A DNA stretch of 64,000 nucleotides, taken from positions 70,250,066-70,314,065 of the forward strand of contig RSEF01000004.1 in the NCBI GenBank assembly GCA_003993805.1, written 5' to 3'. Numbering within the stretch: position 1 is the stretch's first letter; each line of letters begins with the position of its first letter. Origin of the DNA: Himantopus leucocephalus. Taxonomy: Eukaryota > Chordata > Aves > Charadriiformes > Recurvirostridae. A model generated the notes under the pieces. That model did no database searches. It worked only from the letters and a program-made list of their open reading frames with translations, and was not told where the DNA came from. Positions 1 through 11,360 of the stretch are shown piece after piece. Made by a program: the position numbers and the translations under genes.

Positions 1-105
1 CTGATCTAATTGAAGATGTCCCTGCTCATTGCAGGGGGGTTGGGCTAGACAGCCTTTAGAGATCCCTTCAACCCAAACTGTGCTATAATTCTAAGATTCT
101 ATAAC
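1..105 (+). mobile_element. CR1 LINE, 3' end, cut by window edge
   Basis: This stretch carries the typical avian CR1 3' untranslated end. A 'gtccctgctcattgcaggg' segment is followed by 'ggttgggctagac', then 'gatcccttcaacccaaact', then a degenerate ATTCTATG-type tail ending near position 105. The order of these blocks places the element on the plus strand. Its 5' part lies outside the window. Several substitutions in the tail ('gctataattctaagattctata') suggest an old copy. The family assignment is by recognition of the 3' end, not by alignment. Confidence 0.85.
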
Positions 106-1337
106 TAATATTTATAATTATGAAAGGGATTAGAGCAGCATTTTCCTAAGTCTTATTTTATGTTTGAAATATCACTGAAACTTCTAGATATTTTTCTTTC
201 AGGTTCTTTGCTGCATTTCAGGTGAATCCTAACAGTTTCACTTCTGAAATTTTACTTACAAATCCTGCTGTGTAATGGACACACATGCTGATCCCTATTA
301 GTTAACTACTTGCATTTCTGTTACTCATTTTTAAAGTCTTTTAAACACGTCTAGGTATTAGCAGTCTCTTAACAAAACACCCTGAGGAAAAGTACATTCA
401 CATATCTCTAACATTTTCTCTCATACGTTAACAGACAAAAACCAAGACATCACTTTCCCATTTTATAAAATCAAACTAATTTTTATAAGCATTTGCAATA
501 TCAATTATTATGCCAATGAGACAAACATTTGGGGCAATAGTAAGTAAAGTGTTTCAGAAGTGGAGATTTTTCCTGAAGGATACTATTATCTGATTCTAGG
601 CAAGGCAAAAATTTTCAAAGAATGTTAAATTAATTCTCTCTGTCCTTTTTAGCATAGACATTTTATCTTGTAAAGTAATAAGATGAGACAGGTTGACAAT
701 TGATACATATCAAAGGAGGTTTTAGATAAAGAAATGAAATACTACACCAGCTAAATAAAAGGCTGACTTAGAAACACTTGCAAGGGCGTGTGTGTGTCTC
801 TATGCACACACACATATATATAAAACTTCTGAAAATTATTTATTAATGAATTAATAGAATGCAGCATGAGGATTAGGAATGTCAGTGTCTCACAAACTAG
901 TTCCCACATTGCTATTTAAGAAGGTCCAACAGAAATGATTTATTTGGACCATGATAGCAGCAAAACACTGGGGTTAGAGGATCTCTAAACCACTGATTAT
1001 TGTGCAGTTGCTGCTCTGCACTTCACACAGTGGTTGTGTCTTTGATTGTTTCAGCTTGCCTTTAAAATTCCTCTTAGGTGACTGACATTTTTCATCTGTA
1101 TGTCCAAATTAAATAGCAAATGAAGTAAGAGTGTCTACTTAAAATCAGTTGTAATGTAAAGGGTAGTAGATGTTTTACATGTGTACATAAAGAAGGCACC
1201 TGTAATATTCTTTGAAATACAAACTTGATGGGTAGAATTTGTTTAGTTAACTTTTAATGTCCAAAATGCAGACATATAGAATTGAGCTAGTGAGCTCCAG
1301 AATCACTTGAATTCAGTAAAGGGAAACAGGAAATTCT
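106..1337. other. Unassigned AT-rich sequence
   Basis: I see no gene or recognisable element here. The only structured item is a (GT)5 run at 788-797 followed after seven bases by (CA)5 and (TA)4 at 805-822, which together could fold as a short hairpin. Confidence 0.6.
788..822. repeat. Inverted GT/CA microsatellite pair
   Basis: (GT)5 at 788-797 and (CA)5 at 805-814, continuing into TA repeats to 822. The two dinucleotide runs are complementary and separated by 'ctctatg', giving a possible stem of about nine base pairs. This is a simple sequence with no inferred function. Confidence 0.7.
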
Positions 1338-1450
1338 GGAATCATAGAATCTTAGAATCATTTAGGTTGGAAAAGGTCCTTAAGTTCATCAAGTCCAACT
1401 GTTAACCTAACACTGCCAAGTCCACCACTAAACCACGTCTACATGATTCA
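1338..1450 (-). mobile_element. CR1 LINE 3' fragment (antisense)
   Basis: Read on the plus strand, the block begins with the reversed CR1 tail ('atcatagaatcttagaatca') and continues through 'ttaggttggaaaaggtcct', 'tcatcaagtccaact' and 'gttaacctaacactgccaag'. This is the antisense 3' end of a CR1 subfamily whose leader reads 'gttaacctaacactgcc', different from the subfamily at 39547. Homology fades after about 1450, so only the last ~110 bases survive. It is a dead fragment. Confidence 0.85.
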
Positions 1451-1791
1451 TCTGAACTGTTTCACATATCTACTACAGATGAGATGAAATCTACATCCCC
1501 TTTAATACCTTGACTTTCTTTCACTTGCTGTAAGGTTAGCTTAGAGTAGCTCAGATGTACATGTTTATACTGTAGGTCGAGTTGCATCAGACTAAATTTA
1601 AAGATATCGCTCACTACAAGGAAAATTACTTCAAGCAGTAATAACAGAAGTTAAAACTCCATGGTGAAAATGTCATTCTAGAGAAAAACAGACCGGTTCA
1701 GCAAGATTTGTTACTGTTATCATCATATTAATGATAGTTAAATGACAGGCAGCTTAAGGTGGATAAAACTTAGGTCAAAACCAATTAACAT
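1451..1791. other. Unassigned sequence between two CR1 pieces
   Basis: Nothing recognisable is seen between the minus-strand CR1 scrap and the plus-strand CR1 tail. The two flanking pieces are in opposite orientation and so are separate insertions. Confidence 0.5.
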
Positions 1792-2213
1792 CTCAGAGGG
1801 ATTGAACACCTCTCCTAAGAAGAAAGGCTGAGAGAGTTGGAGTTGTTCAGCCTGGAGAAGAGAAGGCTCCAGGGAGACCTTATTGCACCTTTTCCATACT
1901 AAAGGGCACTTATAAGAAAGATGGAGAGAGACTTTTTACCAGGGCCTCTAGTGATAGGACAAGAGGTAATGGTTTTGCACTAAAAGAGGGTAGGTTTACA
2001 TTGGACATAAGGAAGAAATTTTTTACAGTAAGGGTGGTGAGGCACTGCCACAGGTTACCCGGGGAAGTTGTGGATGCCCCATAACTGGAAGTGTTCAAGG
2101 TCAGGTTGCATAGGTGAATGATTTAGTGAAAGATGTCCCAGCCTATGGCAGGTGATGTTGGCTAGGTGATCTTTAAAGGTCCATTCCAACCCAAACCATT
2201 ATATGATTCTATG
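1792..2213 (+). mobile_element. CR1 LINE, 5'-truncated, ORF2 end plus 3' UTR
   Basis: About 420 bases of a 5'-truncated CR1. The landmarks in order are 'gttcagcctggagaag' near 1845, 'gataggacaagaggtaatgg' near 1953, the 'ggacataaggaagaaatttt' block near 2003, 'gtggatgcccca' near 2071, then 'ggtgatctttaaaggtcc' and the tail 'ccattatatgattctatg' ending at 2213. In the plus frames it encodes a decayed end of the CR1 ORF2 reverse-transcriptase protein: recognisable stretches such as RTRGNG are present but interrupted by stops and frameshifts. A 62-codon open frame on the opposite strand inside it is a by-product of the repeat. Confidence 0.92.
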
Positions 2214-2599
2214 TTGCACTTTGTAGTGGTCTTTCCATTGGAGGCACCTGGTAATGCCTAAGGGTCTCTTACTTGGACTGAAAGCTGGAATCCCTCTTTT
2301 TGGAACAGGGTATAATTCATCACTTCAGTATTACTCCAGGCAGAAGAAAATCTTAAGATCAGAGTTTATCTGCTATCATCAGCAGAAAGAGATTAAAGTA
2401 TAAGTGTTAGGAATCATCACGTACTGGATTATTTTTAATTACAACCATGTGAACAAAATGGAAACAATTCTAAAGGACATGGACAGGCTTTGTCAGTTTT
2501 ATATAACACAAATATGTAATTTTTTAATGCTTGTGCCTGAAATCTTAAGCTGACATAGATCAGTGAGAAGATGGTATTTGTTTGCTGTTGCTTCTATTG

Positions 2600-2630
2600 T
2601 GTTTTTTTTTGTTTTGTTTTGTTTTTGTTT
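2600..2630. repeat. (GTTTT)n simple repeat
   Basis: Imperfect GTTTT units following a nine-T run, a low-complexity T/G tract. Similar GTTTT tracts recur near 57250. Confidence 0.75.
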
Positions 2631-4892
2631 AAAAACGTGGAGTGGGAAGGGAGAGAGAGGGTGTATTTTCTGCTTTGTTTTAACTGGAATAATAGCTGGT
2701 CCCCGAAAATGAGCTTATGCTGGATTTCTTTTGTCTTCCTTTAGGCCTGCCCTGTACTATTTCCTCTAAAACGACTATTGCTGAGATTGAAAAAGTTACC
2801 CATATCTGTCATAAAAGACCTCCCAAGCAATAACAGAATGAGAAAAGATTGAGCACAACCTTGACTCCATTGCTCAACACTTCATCTTTCTGCTTAGTAA
2901 AACATGAACTGAATAGAAGAGCAAAGATCCTGCAGTAATTTAGAAGTAGAGCATTGGTTGAATTCCTTGCCAAATATGCCAAACCTTTAGCTTTTATGTA
3001 ATTCCCTGTGATTGATATTAGATCCTTTTGTGCATTATCTGCCAGTTGGAATGAAGTCTGGCATCCCAAAAGTGGCGGTTTTGACATTAATGCAACTTCA
3101 GAGAAATTAGATTTTCTGTAAAGCTTTAGCAGCACTGAAGATAAATACAAAGGGTAATAAGTAGTGTAATGATCTTTGAATCTGCAGCTTCATCCTATCC
3201 AGTATCCCAGAAGGCTAATGTAATTTCACAGGAAAAGGTACTAAGATGTATCACTTATCTTTCTCTTCCATGCCTATGCTATCAACTCAGATGTAATACA
3301 TTAACATTTGAATGAAAAAAAATTGTCAATCAAGAAATAGATAGAGGCATACATTTGAAGGCAGAAAGAAAGGAAGGGAAGGCGGAATACAAGCATGTTG
3401 ATGCAGAGTTCTGTTATGAATTCTGACACTTATTTAATGTATTAAAAGCTCTGCTTTGAAGTATAAATAAAAAGCACATATTCTGTCACTGATGTTATCA
3501 TATTGATTTTGATAGCCTTTTATTTATGCGGTATTAATGTGAAGACTTTTCTGTAAAGTAATTGTGGAATTCTGAGTTAATCAAGGTATTTCAATACAAA
3601 ATTTAAAAGGAAAAAAGCCTCAGTGGTTTTAAAAGCTGTCAATAGATTACAACACAGGCATGAATTAATTGAAATGTAAATTTTTACTATGACAGATATA
3701 AGTTCAGAGCAGTATCAGTTCTTCTCATTCTCTTTATCCTACCAACTTTACTAGCTATGCTTAGGTTTTTTAAAGAAATCCATAGATATTCTAATTGGCT
3801 TAAATATCATAATTAACAAAATTTCCTCATTATTTTATAGTTTCAGGTAACATGCAGTTGGAACAGGAGTGAATACATTTCAGGCAAAAAAATCTTTAAT
3901 ACCCCCTCTAGGCAGTCTTACGTAACAGAAAGTGTAATATCAATGTGCAGAAATACCTATTTTCTCAACCACATCTCTGATTCAGAATCTGTTTCTGTGG
4001 TTTCACAGTTACCATTATTCATATTCAGTGCTTCTTTCACTCTCTTGTCACTTTATGATTCTTTTTTTTTCCCCCAAGTGGCCAAGAAAAGCAAAATCCT
4101 TATTTCTCACCCTAATAGTAGAAATCATAACAGCATAATCTTACTACTTTTTTTCTTGAGTATTGTTTATAGATTCCCGTTTCAAATTGTGTTCTGGATT
4201 GTTTGAACTTTCAGTCTTCCAGTGAGCACTGGGTGAATGAAACCCAGAAAGTACTGCTTGTTCTGAGGTTGCGAAGTTCATAAAGACCTGAAGGTTTCTT
4301 TGGCATAAAATCTACCTTAAATCCATAATTTCATATGAGCTGTCAGAAACAGGTAAATTCCAGGAAAATGTTAGCTTGAATTTGGGCTGTGAAGTTCTGC
4401 CCACCTGTATCCTAAAACTTATTTTCTATATAGAACTAATTTTGAGAAAGCACTGAGAATCTGTAGCTTCTTGGTAAGCATTAGAAATATTTGGTATCTC
4501 AGAGTTATTTTCTTCTGATCTAATGAAAATACACCAATAAAAGAAGTCTTTAAATTGTGAAAAAAACTATAAAGTATCATCAGTTGGAAGACGGTAACTG
4601 AATTAATTCAGATCTGGTTGTTAGGCAGATTTTTAGTTCTATTTTAATGTGAAGCTACGAAAATAGATCAACTGTTTTGAATTACAAACTTAAAAGGAAA
4701 TGAAGTACTTTAAGTAGTAAATTTGTTTCTACATAATGGAAGTATGAGCATTTGTATCACACTTTAATACTAGCCACTTTGATGACACTTGTGTATTCCA
4801 GTTAGTTTTCTGCTGGTGAAATGGGAGTTCTGCCATAAGCATTATTCTTTCATTTATGGAATTATGTATACTGAAGCCTAATTTAGCTGTAA

Positions 4893-4939
4893 GATTATTA
4901 TCATTAATATTAATAATATTAATAAATATTATTATTATT
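4893..4939. repeat. ATT/AAT triplet-rich tract
   Basis: Imperfect ATT and AAT units in alternating orientation ('attattatcattaatatt', then 'aataaatattattattatt'). The tract is self-complementary and could fold locally. Confidence 0.7.
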
Positions 4940-6477
4940 CCTTGGAGACTCTTTGGAAGCTAAAGAAAAACCAAAGACGTCTAAGTTATTATTTAGAGTA
5001 AGCAAGCAATTAATTAAGCCTAGTTGCTTTGATGTATGTAAAATATAGTCGGTGTTTATAGACTGTGACATTTTAAGTCAGATTTTATTTTCAGAATAAG
5101 AAATATTCAGAATCTTTCAGAATAAGATCTCTGAATTGTAGAATATGAGATCAATGAGAAACTGCAATGGTTTCTGTTGTCCTTGGGTTAGACTACCTAA
5201 CTCTTGGAAATCAATGAATCTACTCCAGTTGTGTTTCTGAGTAATTGAAAGCTATATCTGGACTTCAATCTACATAATCTTTGCATAAATGTAGACCTTT
5301 AACTTAGGAATTTTGCAGTTATGATGATTAATGAATTGCAAAAATGCCTTCAGGGGAAAGATGTCCTACATTACTGGAGAGAGTCAGACAAGTCATCTAT
5401 TTAGCTTAAAGCACCACCTGTCTTGAGAGGCAAGACTGTTACTTTTCAAGTACTATTCTATGTGTCTAAGACCCTTGAACTCAGTATCTACTAACTAACT
5501 ATAACAGAGTGAGGCTGTTAATTGATTTTTGAAATTATAGTTTAAGTAAAATTAAAATTAATTGTGTACATGCAAATTTGTGAAACTAAAACTTTTTGTA
5601 GTGATCAGGACACTGATTCTTATTTCTGATAGTAATTATAATAGCATTTTTCATCAGTCCATGAACATGGAGTTCAACATTTTGTTTGATTCATTTTCAT
5701 ACATGTACAGTCCTATAAATAATAGAGAATATATAAAAAAATAATCTCCTAAAGAAGTTGTTTTCCCCTTACTATATTTTTGTTGTGTTTCTAGATAGAT
5801 AGGTCTGTTTTTACTTATTCCTGTAATTAGACAAATGACTTTGTGTGTTACTTATAAAATACTTGGTTTAAAATGTTTGTTTAACATGCATTACAGAATG
5901 GCTGAGGGCCACTGGATTTCTTGAGAATATGCCCATTTAAATAAACATCTTTTAAGTAAAACTAGTAGAAGGTAATGAGGTGATCTGCCCTACCTTAAGA
6001 AATATTCTCTGCCCTGAATTCATCGATGTCTTTCACAGGCCCCAGTTTCAAGACAATGAATTTTAGAAATGCTACAAGTTATTTTATTCTATAAAATGTA
6101 GTGCTGAACCTGAGACAATCATTTTTATTCTAGATATGCTCCTTAAATACCAACTAGTCAGATGTAGCTTAAATATTTTGGAAAGCAGAGCATTCTATCT
6201 GTTATGGAAACTGTCTAAGTGTTTAGCTTGTGAACTAGATTTTAACTTATTGGGTTTTTTTAAATATAGCTTTCATTTCAAATTCATATCCTAATAAATG
6301 TATTTGCAAATTAATCCCAATTTGGAAATAAAGATACTCATTACACAAGCCGCATACAAGGTTTATTGTTTTTAAAAAATTTGCTCCTAGCAAATATTTT
6401 TCCAATTCAGTGTTCTTGGAAGCATTTAACCATTTGTTTCCTAACACAGGAGAGTATTTTTGAACTACTTTGAACCC

Positions 6478-6618
6478 ATTCCTGGAAGTGTTTAAGGCCA
6501 GGCTGGATGGGGCTTTGAGCAACCTGGTCTAGTGGGAGGTGTCCCTGCCTATGGCAAGGGGGCTGGAACTCAATGATCTTCCAGGTCCCTTCCAACCTAA
6601 ACCATTCTATGATTCTAT
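6478..6618 (+). mobile_element. CR1 LINE 3' fragment
   Basis: The block order is that of the CR1 3' end on the plus strand: 'cctggaagtgtttaaggcc', 'ggctggatggggctttgag', 'caacctggtctagtgg', 'gtccctgcctatggcaag', 'ggtcccttccaacctaaacc' and the tail 'attctatgattctat'. About 140 bases remain, consistent with strong 5' truncation. It is better preserved in the last 100 bases than the copy at the window start. Open frames of 100 codons on the opposite strand and 69 codons downstream overlap it and are not genes. Confidence 0.92.
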
Positions 6619-9600
6619 TTTTTAGATGGATTATACCTTTAATTGGTAAGCATAGAACATTTAAGAATGCAGAAGAAATGAGATCTAACGCTGCGTTTGT
6701 CTCTGTCATTATCCAAAGAGCTGTTGTGCAAGACTCTCCTACCTATTTTTGTGGGTGCACTACAAAGATAAACTATTTTTAATCTATTGATGATTGAGTA
6801 AATTAAAAGAAGTATTTCAGCGTACCCTACATGTTATTGAAGATTGACCATGTAAATTGACTTTAATCAATATCATAATTCAGACAAAGACATAATCATC
6901 ATAATAGTCATGCAAACAATAATAATTATCTAGATGATATTTCTTTTACTGGATTGTTTACTATATTATTATAATGTGAGATGGAAAGTTTGGTATCTAT
7001 CTCACTGCTTTTTCACTAGACAGTCATGAGTTTCATTGGGCAGGGATCATGTCCAAGCACTGTTTTTAACTGTGTGTTCTGTGAAGTTAGATTTTGCAAT
7101 TGTTCATTTTAGCTACTTGGAACATTTTGAAGGGTGTGAGTTTGTTAATAGTAGCGTAACTTATTGATAGCTAGGAATCCTTGGTTATCTCTGTATAGAG
7201 GCTTGGTTTGTATGTTTTCATTTTGGTGTTCTGAAAATAAGACTCTCCTTAGATTTGAGGGTCAGAAACCAAAGTATTCTTCCTGCCATTCAGTTAGACT
7301 GTTTTGTTGGCTACAACATAAACCGCAGCTCTGAAGCAAGACCTTCTGCATGAACTGGTTCTGTCTTAATTCATTGTAGTTGAAACCAAATATGCAACTA
7401 CAAAATTACCAAAAGAAATTATTTCGTTCTTAGAACTTCAGCACTTAGGAATTACCATGTTTCCTTTAACTATCAGCATTAATGTCACTTCTCTGCATAT
7501 GAAAGCAATGACTTAACACTGCTGCTTTGAATTTTTTGCTTTTGGGACTATGAAACCCCTTGAGCTTTCTGCAGACTGTTAAACTGTAGTATTTCTCTGA
7601 AGATGTTTTGCATCGTTTCATGGAATATAAAATGTGTATCTAGTACATGTTCTCTAGAGTAGTTACCTCTCTGTTTTGGCATAGGATACTGTTTTCTGTC
7701 ACTGATGAATGACAGTTTATTTAGGATCTCCTTCTTATAGCAGTTGTAAAATATAATGTCTGTCATTGAATTTATATAGGCAAAAAAATTCAGAAGATTG
7801 GGGAGTGAATGTCAGGTCATGTAACAAAGAAATGATTGCAAAATGTGAAGATCTTTCTGTTAATTCTCTTTTGCTAAATGAAGTATGCTAGCAAGTACTT
7901 TAAGATTTCATTTCACTGAGTGTCTTTCCTTCTGAGAGAGACTGAGAAACTATATGAAATAGGTATTTAAATTGCAGGTACTCAGTACACCTTGGTTGTA
8001 CATACAGACACTTGCATTGTATTTTTAATTGCTTGGTTTTTTTTTCTTGGTGATCCAAGCAGCATTGCAGAATGGGGGCTATCAGATTGCTTAAGGTACC
8101 AGCTGAAATTTTAGTAATTTCTGAACGTAAGTATGGGTGGCCAGATTGCTGGGCTTTGCATGCCACAGTTCTTTTTTCTCATTTTGCTCAAGGTATGTAT
8201 TTGTTCCCTCTCTTCTAGATTTATTTCCATGGGCATACTTAAAAGTTTCTCCTATTACTTTGAAAGGATTATATTACAATTTGGAAATCTAATTTTGTGA
8301 TTAAATAATTGAGGAACCAAAATACAGAGTTCAGTTGAAGAAACTTAGGTGCATCTGGGAGTTTGTGAAGATGCTGTTAAGTTCTCCTTTTTCATTGTAT
8401 GTTTTTCTCATGTTGATGGTTTGCCTACAATATTTATAGCAAAATCATTATTAATCTTAGGATAATCCAATTAAGCCTTCTTTAGTACTGGCTGGTATCC
8501 TGGAGAGGACCAATAACTACAGAATATATTTTGTATAGTCTTTAAAAATGCTGCATAAAAAAAGATCTGTGGGCATTTTGAACCAGCGATTACTTAGTAG
8601 GCAGATGGAATCATTGAGTAAGAATGTAAAACAATTAAAGGGAAGAAAAAAAGCCATCCTAATGTTCCTGAACTCATCGTCCTTATTTTCAAGTCTCCAT
8701 TTATCTTTTATTTTTTTCCTTAAAGGCATTTCTTGATTTTTTTTCTTCCTCCTGCTACCTTTCTTAATCATGTGCTAACTGCTGAGCAAATTCTGAAATA
8801 ATCTTTGTAAATACAAGAGAGACTCTAACCAATAGACACTGGTGATTCTACAGGGAACCTACACAATTGTGCTGCAGAAATTATTTTTGCAATATATCAA
8901 GAAAAACCAGAATAAAATTCTTGGGTCTATTCACTTCTAACCCCTCTTCTCTCACTTCTTTCTTAGTCTTGAAGCTACAGAAAGATAGTCCTCCTTCATT
9001 AACATTATGGTCCCTCTTAATCTTTTTAAATCTAGTCTGTCCAGGCTCTTCCTCTAGTCAGTGAAAAATAGATCCTCCATAGCGTTCAAGGTAAACATCT
9101 ATTCTGCATCACCTACTATTTGCAATCTATGAAGGGACCCACACAGTGGATGCCAAACTGTGATTGGGGTGATCTCCTTGTCTCCCTGCAACAGATTCGT
9201 CTTCAACTTTTCCTAGTGTATTTTACACCTGAAAACATGCTGTGGTATTTCTGGCAAATTAAAATGGTCCTTTTTAGTGCTAAAAATCATATACAAGGAA
9301 CGTGATGGGGTGGGTAAAATCTGTTGACAATATCTGACCGTGCATAAAATAATGAAGTGAAAATTCCGATAAGCAAAAGAGTTTTCAAAATATTCAGCAT
9401 AGGTATGCTGATTCTCCTCAATGTGCTCAGTGGTCTGAAACCTTTTGTGACAAAGGTAATTGAGGAGCTTGCCTGTTTATAATGTAACAAAGCAGTGACT
9501 CCTTGAATATATTCAAATAGCATTTCCAGTGGGGGAGGCTTACTCATTTGGGAGAGACTATGTAGATGAGAATTCTAGTAGGTAGGCTGTTTTAGTAATG

Positions 9601-11146
9601 TTTAAAACACAACCAGAAAGTAAGTAGTCTTTCCAGGAGGGAACAAGCAGTGAACTTAGGCTTACTGCCATTTCCTAAGAGTTGACTGTGCTAGTCGTTC
9701 AATGGATATACCGAGCTGAATTAATAGCACATGTGGCCCCATATAGCAGTAGCGATAATGAAAGGAGCATAAATGGTAAAGTAGTAGGATTCAGAGATAA
9801 GATGTGCAGTACCTACTCAGATAGGAGGTATAATAACCGTGAAATTTGTCCAAAACTGAAATTTTTCTTTAAATTTTCTCCGGCTACATGTGGGGGCTGA
9901 ACAGTTAATAAGCCATCAATTATGCAATCTTTATGGACTGCTAGATTTACCTGAAAATAAGTGAATTCCAAGAAGAGGCTACAGACTATCTGAAGCAGCA
10001 CTTCTTGGGATTCTGTTGTTTGAACATCTAAGCAGCAGAAAGAATTGTGGACATGTGGTAAGGAATGAGGGTAAGAAAACTGTGAAATGAGAAAAAGAAG
10101 AGAAAGAGGAAAAAGGAGAAAGAATAAAAGGCAGGCAATGATGAAAACTAAGAAGAAAACCCATGTAAAGAAGAGAACAAAACAGAAGGAAGGAAGGTAA
10201 AGAATTAAGAAATGCAGAATGAAAGACTTTATGTGCTTATGTGTCTGTATTTTCTTATTTCTACAATAAATAATAACTGCAGTCATCAAGAGGTTTGTTA
10301 TTTTTCTAGGAGCTCTAGAACTTTTTAAGTCAGTCTTGGTGGTCTGTGTGCTCTTTTGAGACAGGGATAGAATAAGGAGGTTTTATTTTAAACTTGACCT
10401 TCATTTTGTTGACTTGCTCTTTTGTCTTTTTGGTGATGGTTACTTGGTCTAAAATTCTGGTTGCTTTCTGATTTTATTTTTTTTTTTTTCGTAATGCAAT
10501 CAAAGCTTTTAATTTATTTCCACATTTCTTGTATATAGTGTTAGTACTGAACTCCATAGTAGTGTTACAAAAATCTCTATTGACTTAATTTTCCTGTCTC
10601 TGTAGGAGTCCAAGTTAAATTATACTTTCTTAAATCTATTTTCCTCTTTCCTTTTCTCCAATAATTAATATCACAATCCTTCTTGTCTCTTTATTTTGTA
10701 CTTTGTTTGGATTTTTTATTACTCATGTTCTACTGCTGTATGAGAACAATGGAAGGTAAGAGGAAAAAAACATTGAACTTTCTTTTAGATCTTCATTTTA
10801 ATTTGGGTGCTCACATATAAAGGATGTTTTGAATGCTTTCTGAAACTGTAGTAAATAGGAGTCACAAGCAATAGAACAATTTCTGCAATTGAACCCAGCA
10901 CTCTTAAAGATTTCATTAGGTCTAATTAGAACTAATTTATTTAAATTCCCATGAAAATAACTTAATGGGCTGGAAACCATTTTATTGTACTTAGTTAATT
11001 ACTTTTTAGTAAAAATGAGCAATTGGGGGCCGGCAAGGAAGAATAGCAAATGAATACATCAGTCACTGAGACTTTCTGAAATCATTAGTTTAAATCTTAA
11101 GTTGAGTTGTCCACTTACGAATTAGTTCTTTTAACATGTTTTGCAG
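6619..11146. other. Unassigned AT-rich sequence
   Basis: No gene or interspersed repeat is recognised. A homopurine-biased tract lies at 10085-10200. Open frames here, including one of 158 codons on the minus strand at 9813-10289, owe their length to that tract or to chance. Confidence 0.55.
10085..10200. repeat. Purine-rich (A/G) low-complexity tract
   Basis: About 115 bases made largely of GA, GAA and GGA units on the plus strand with few pyrimidine interruptions. Long purine tracts can form triplex structures, but nothing here shows a function. It explains the Leu/Phe/Ser-rich open frames on the minus strand. Confidence 0.75.
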
Positions 11147-11360
11147 CCATATCTCTGCTGTTCCCTCTCAGAAAGTGAGCTCAAGGTTATCTGTGTTTAG
11201 CAAAGCCATACTGATGGTGTTCCTGGGAAGAGGTAGGATCAGATTCTGCAGAGTTTTATTCCTTGTCATCTTAGCAAAGTCAGTGAAGCTGCTGAACTTG
11301 GAACCTGCTGAAGTTATCCTTACTATTGGCACAACAGCCATGCCCGTTGATATGACTTTT
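11147..11360. other. Less AT-rich patch with splice-like signals on both strands
   Basis: By eye this block is noticeably richer in G+C than its surroundings, and it is open in one plus frame (11136-11426) and one minus frame (11168-11401). On the plus strand a pyrimidine-biased stretch ending in 'ttttgcag' at 11146 precedes it, and 'gaag|aggtagga' gives a possible donor at 11233. On the minus strand 'tttcttttccag' would give an acceptor at 11361. Neither peptide resembles a protein family I recognise. It may be an isolated exon, a conserved non-coding element or an old repeat; the sequence does not decide. Confidence 0.25.

Larger units (their letters stand above)
2214..6477. other. Unassigned AT-rich sequence
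   Basis: No gene or interspersed repeat is recognised. It holds a (GTTTT)n tract at 2600-2630 and an ATT/AAT-rich tract at 4893-4939. Scattered open frames of 60-113 codons on either strand show no recognisable domain and fit chance expectation for AT-rich DNA. Confidence 0.6.

Noticed and set aside
787..822. Hairpin of GT and CA runs as a regulatory structure
   Set aside because: Adjacent dinucleotide microsatellites commonly create this by slippage; nothing suggests a role.
1910..2098. Minus-strand open frame of 62 codons
   Set aside because: Antisense of the CR1 copy at 1792-2213.
6407..6709. Minus-strand open frame of 100 codons
   Set aside because: It runs through the antisense of the CR1 3' end at 6478-6618, a common source of spurious frames in bird DNA.
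9813..10289. Minus-strand open frame of 158 codons
   Set aside because: Its middle is a Leu/Phe/Ser-rich translation of the purine-rich tract at 10085-10200; no domain or start context supports it.
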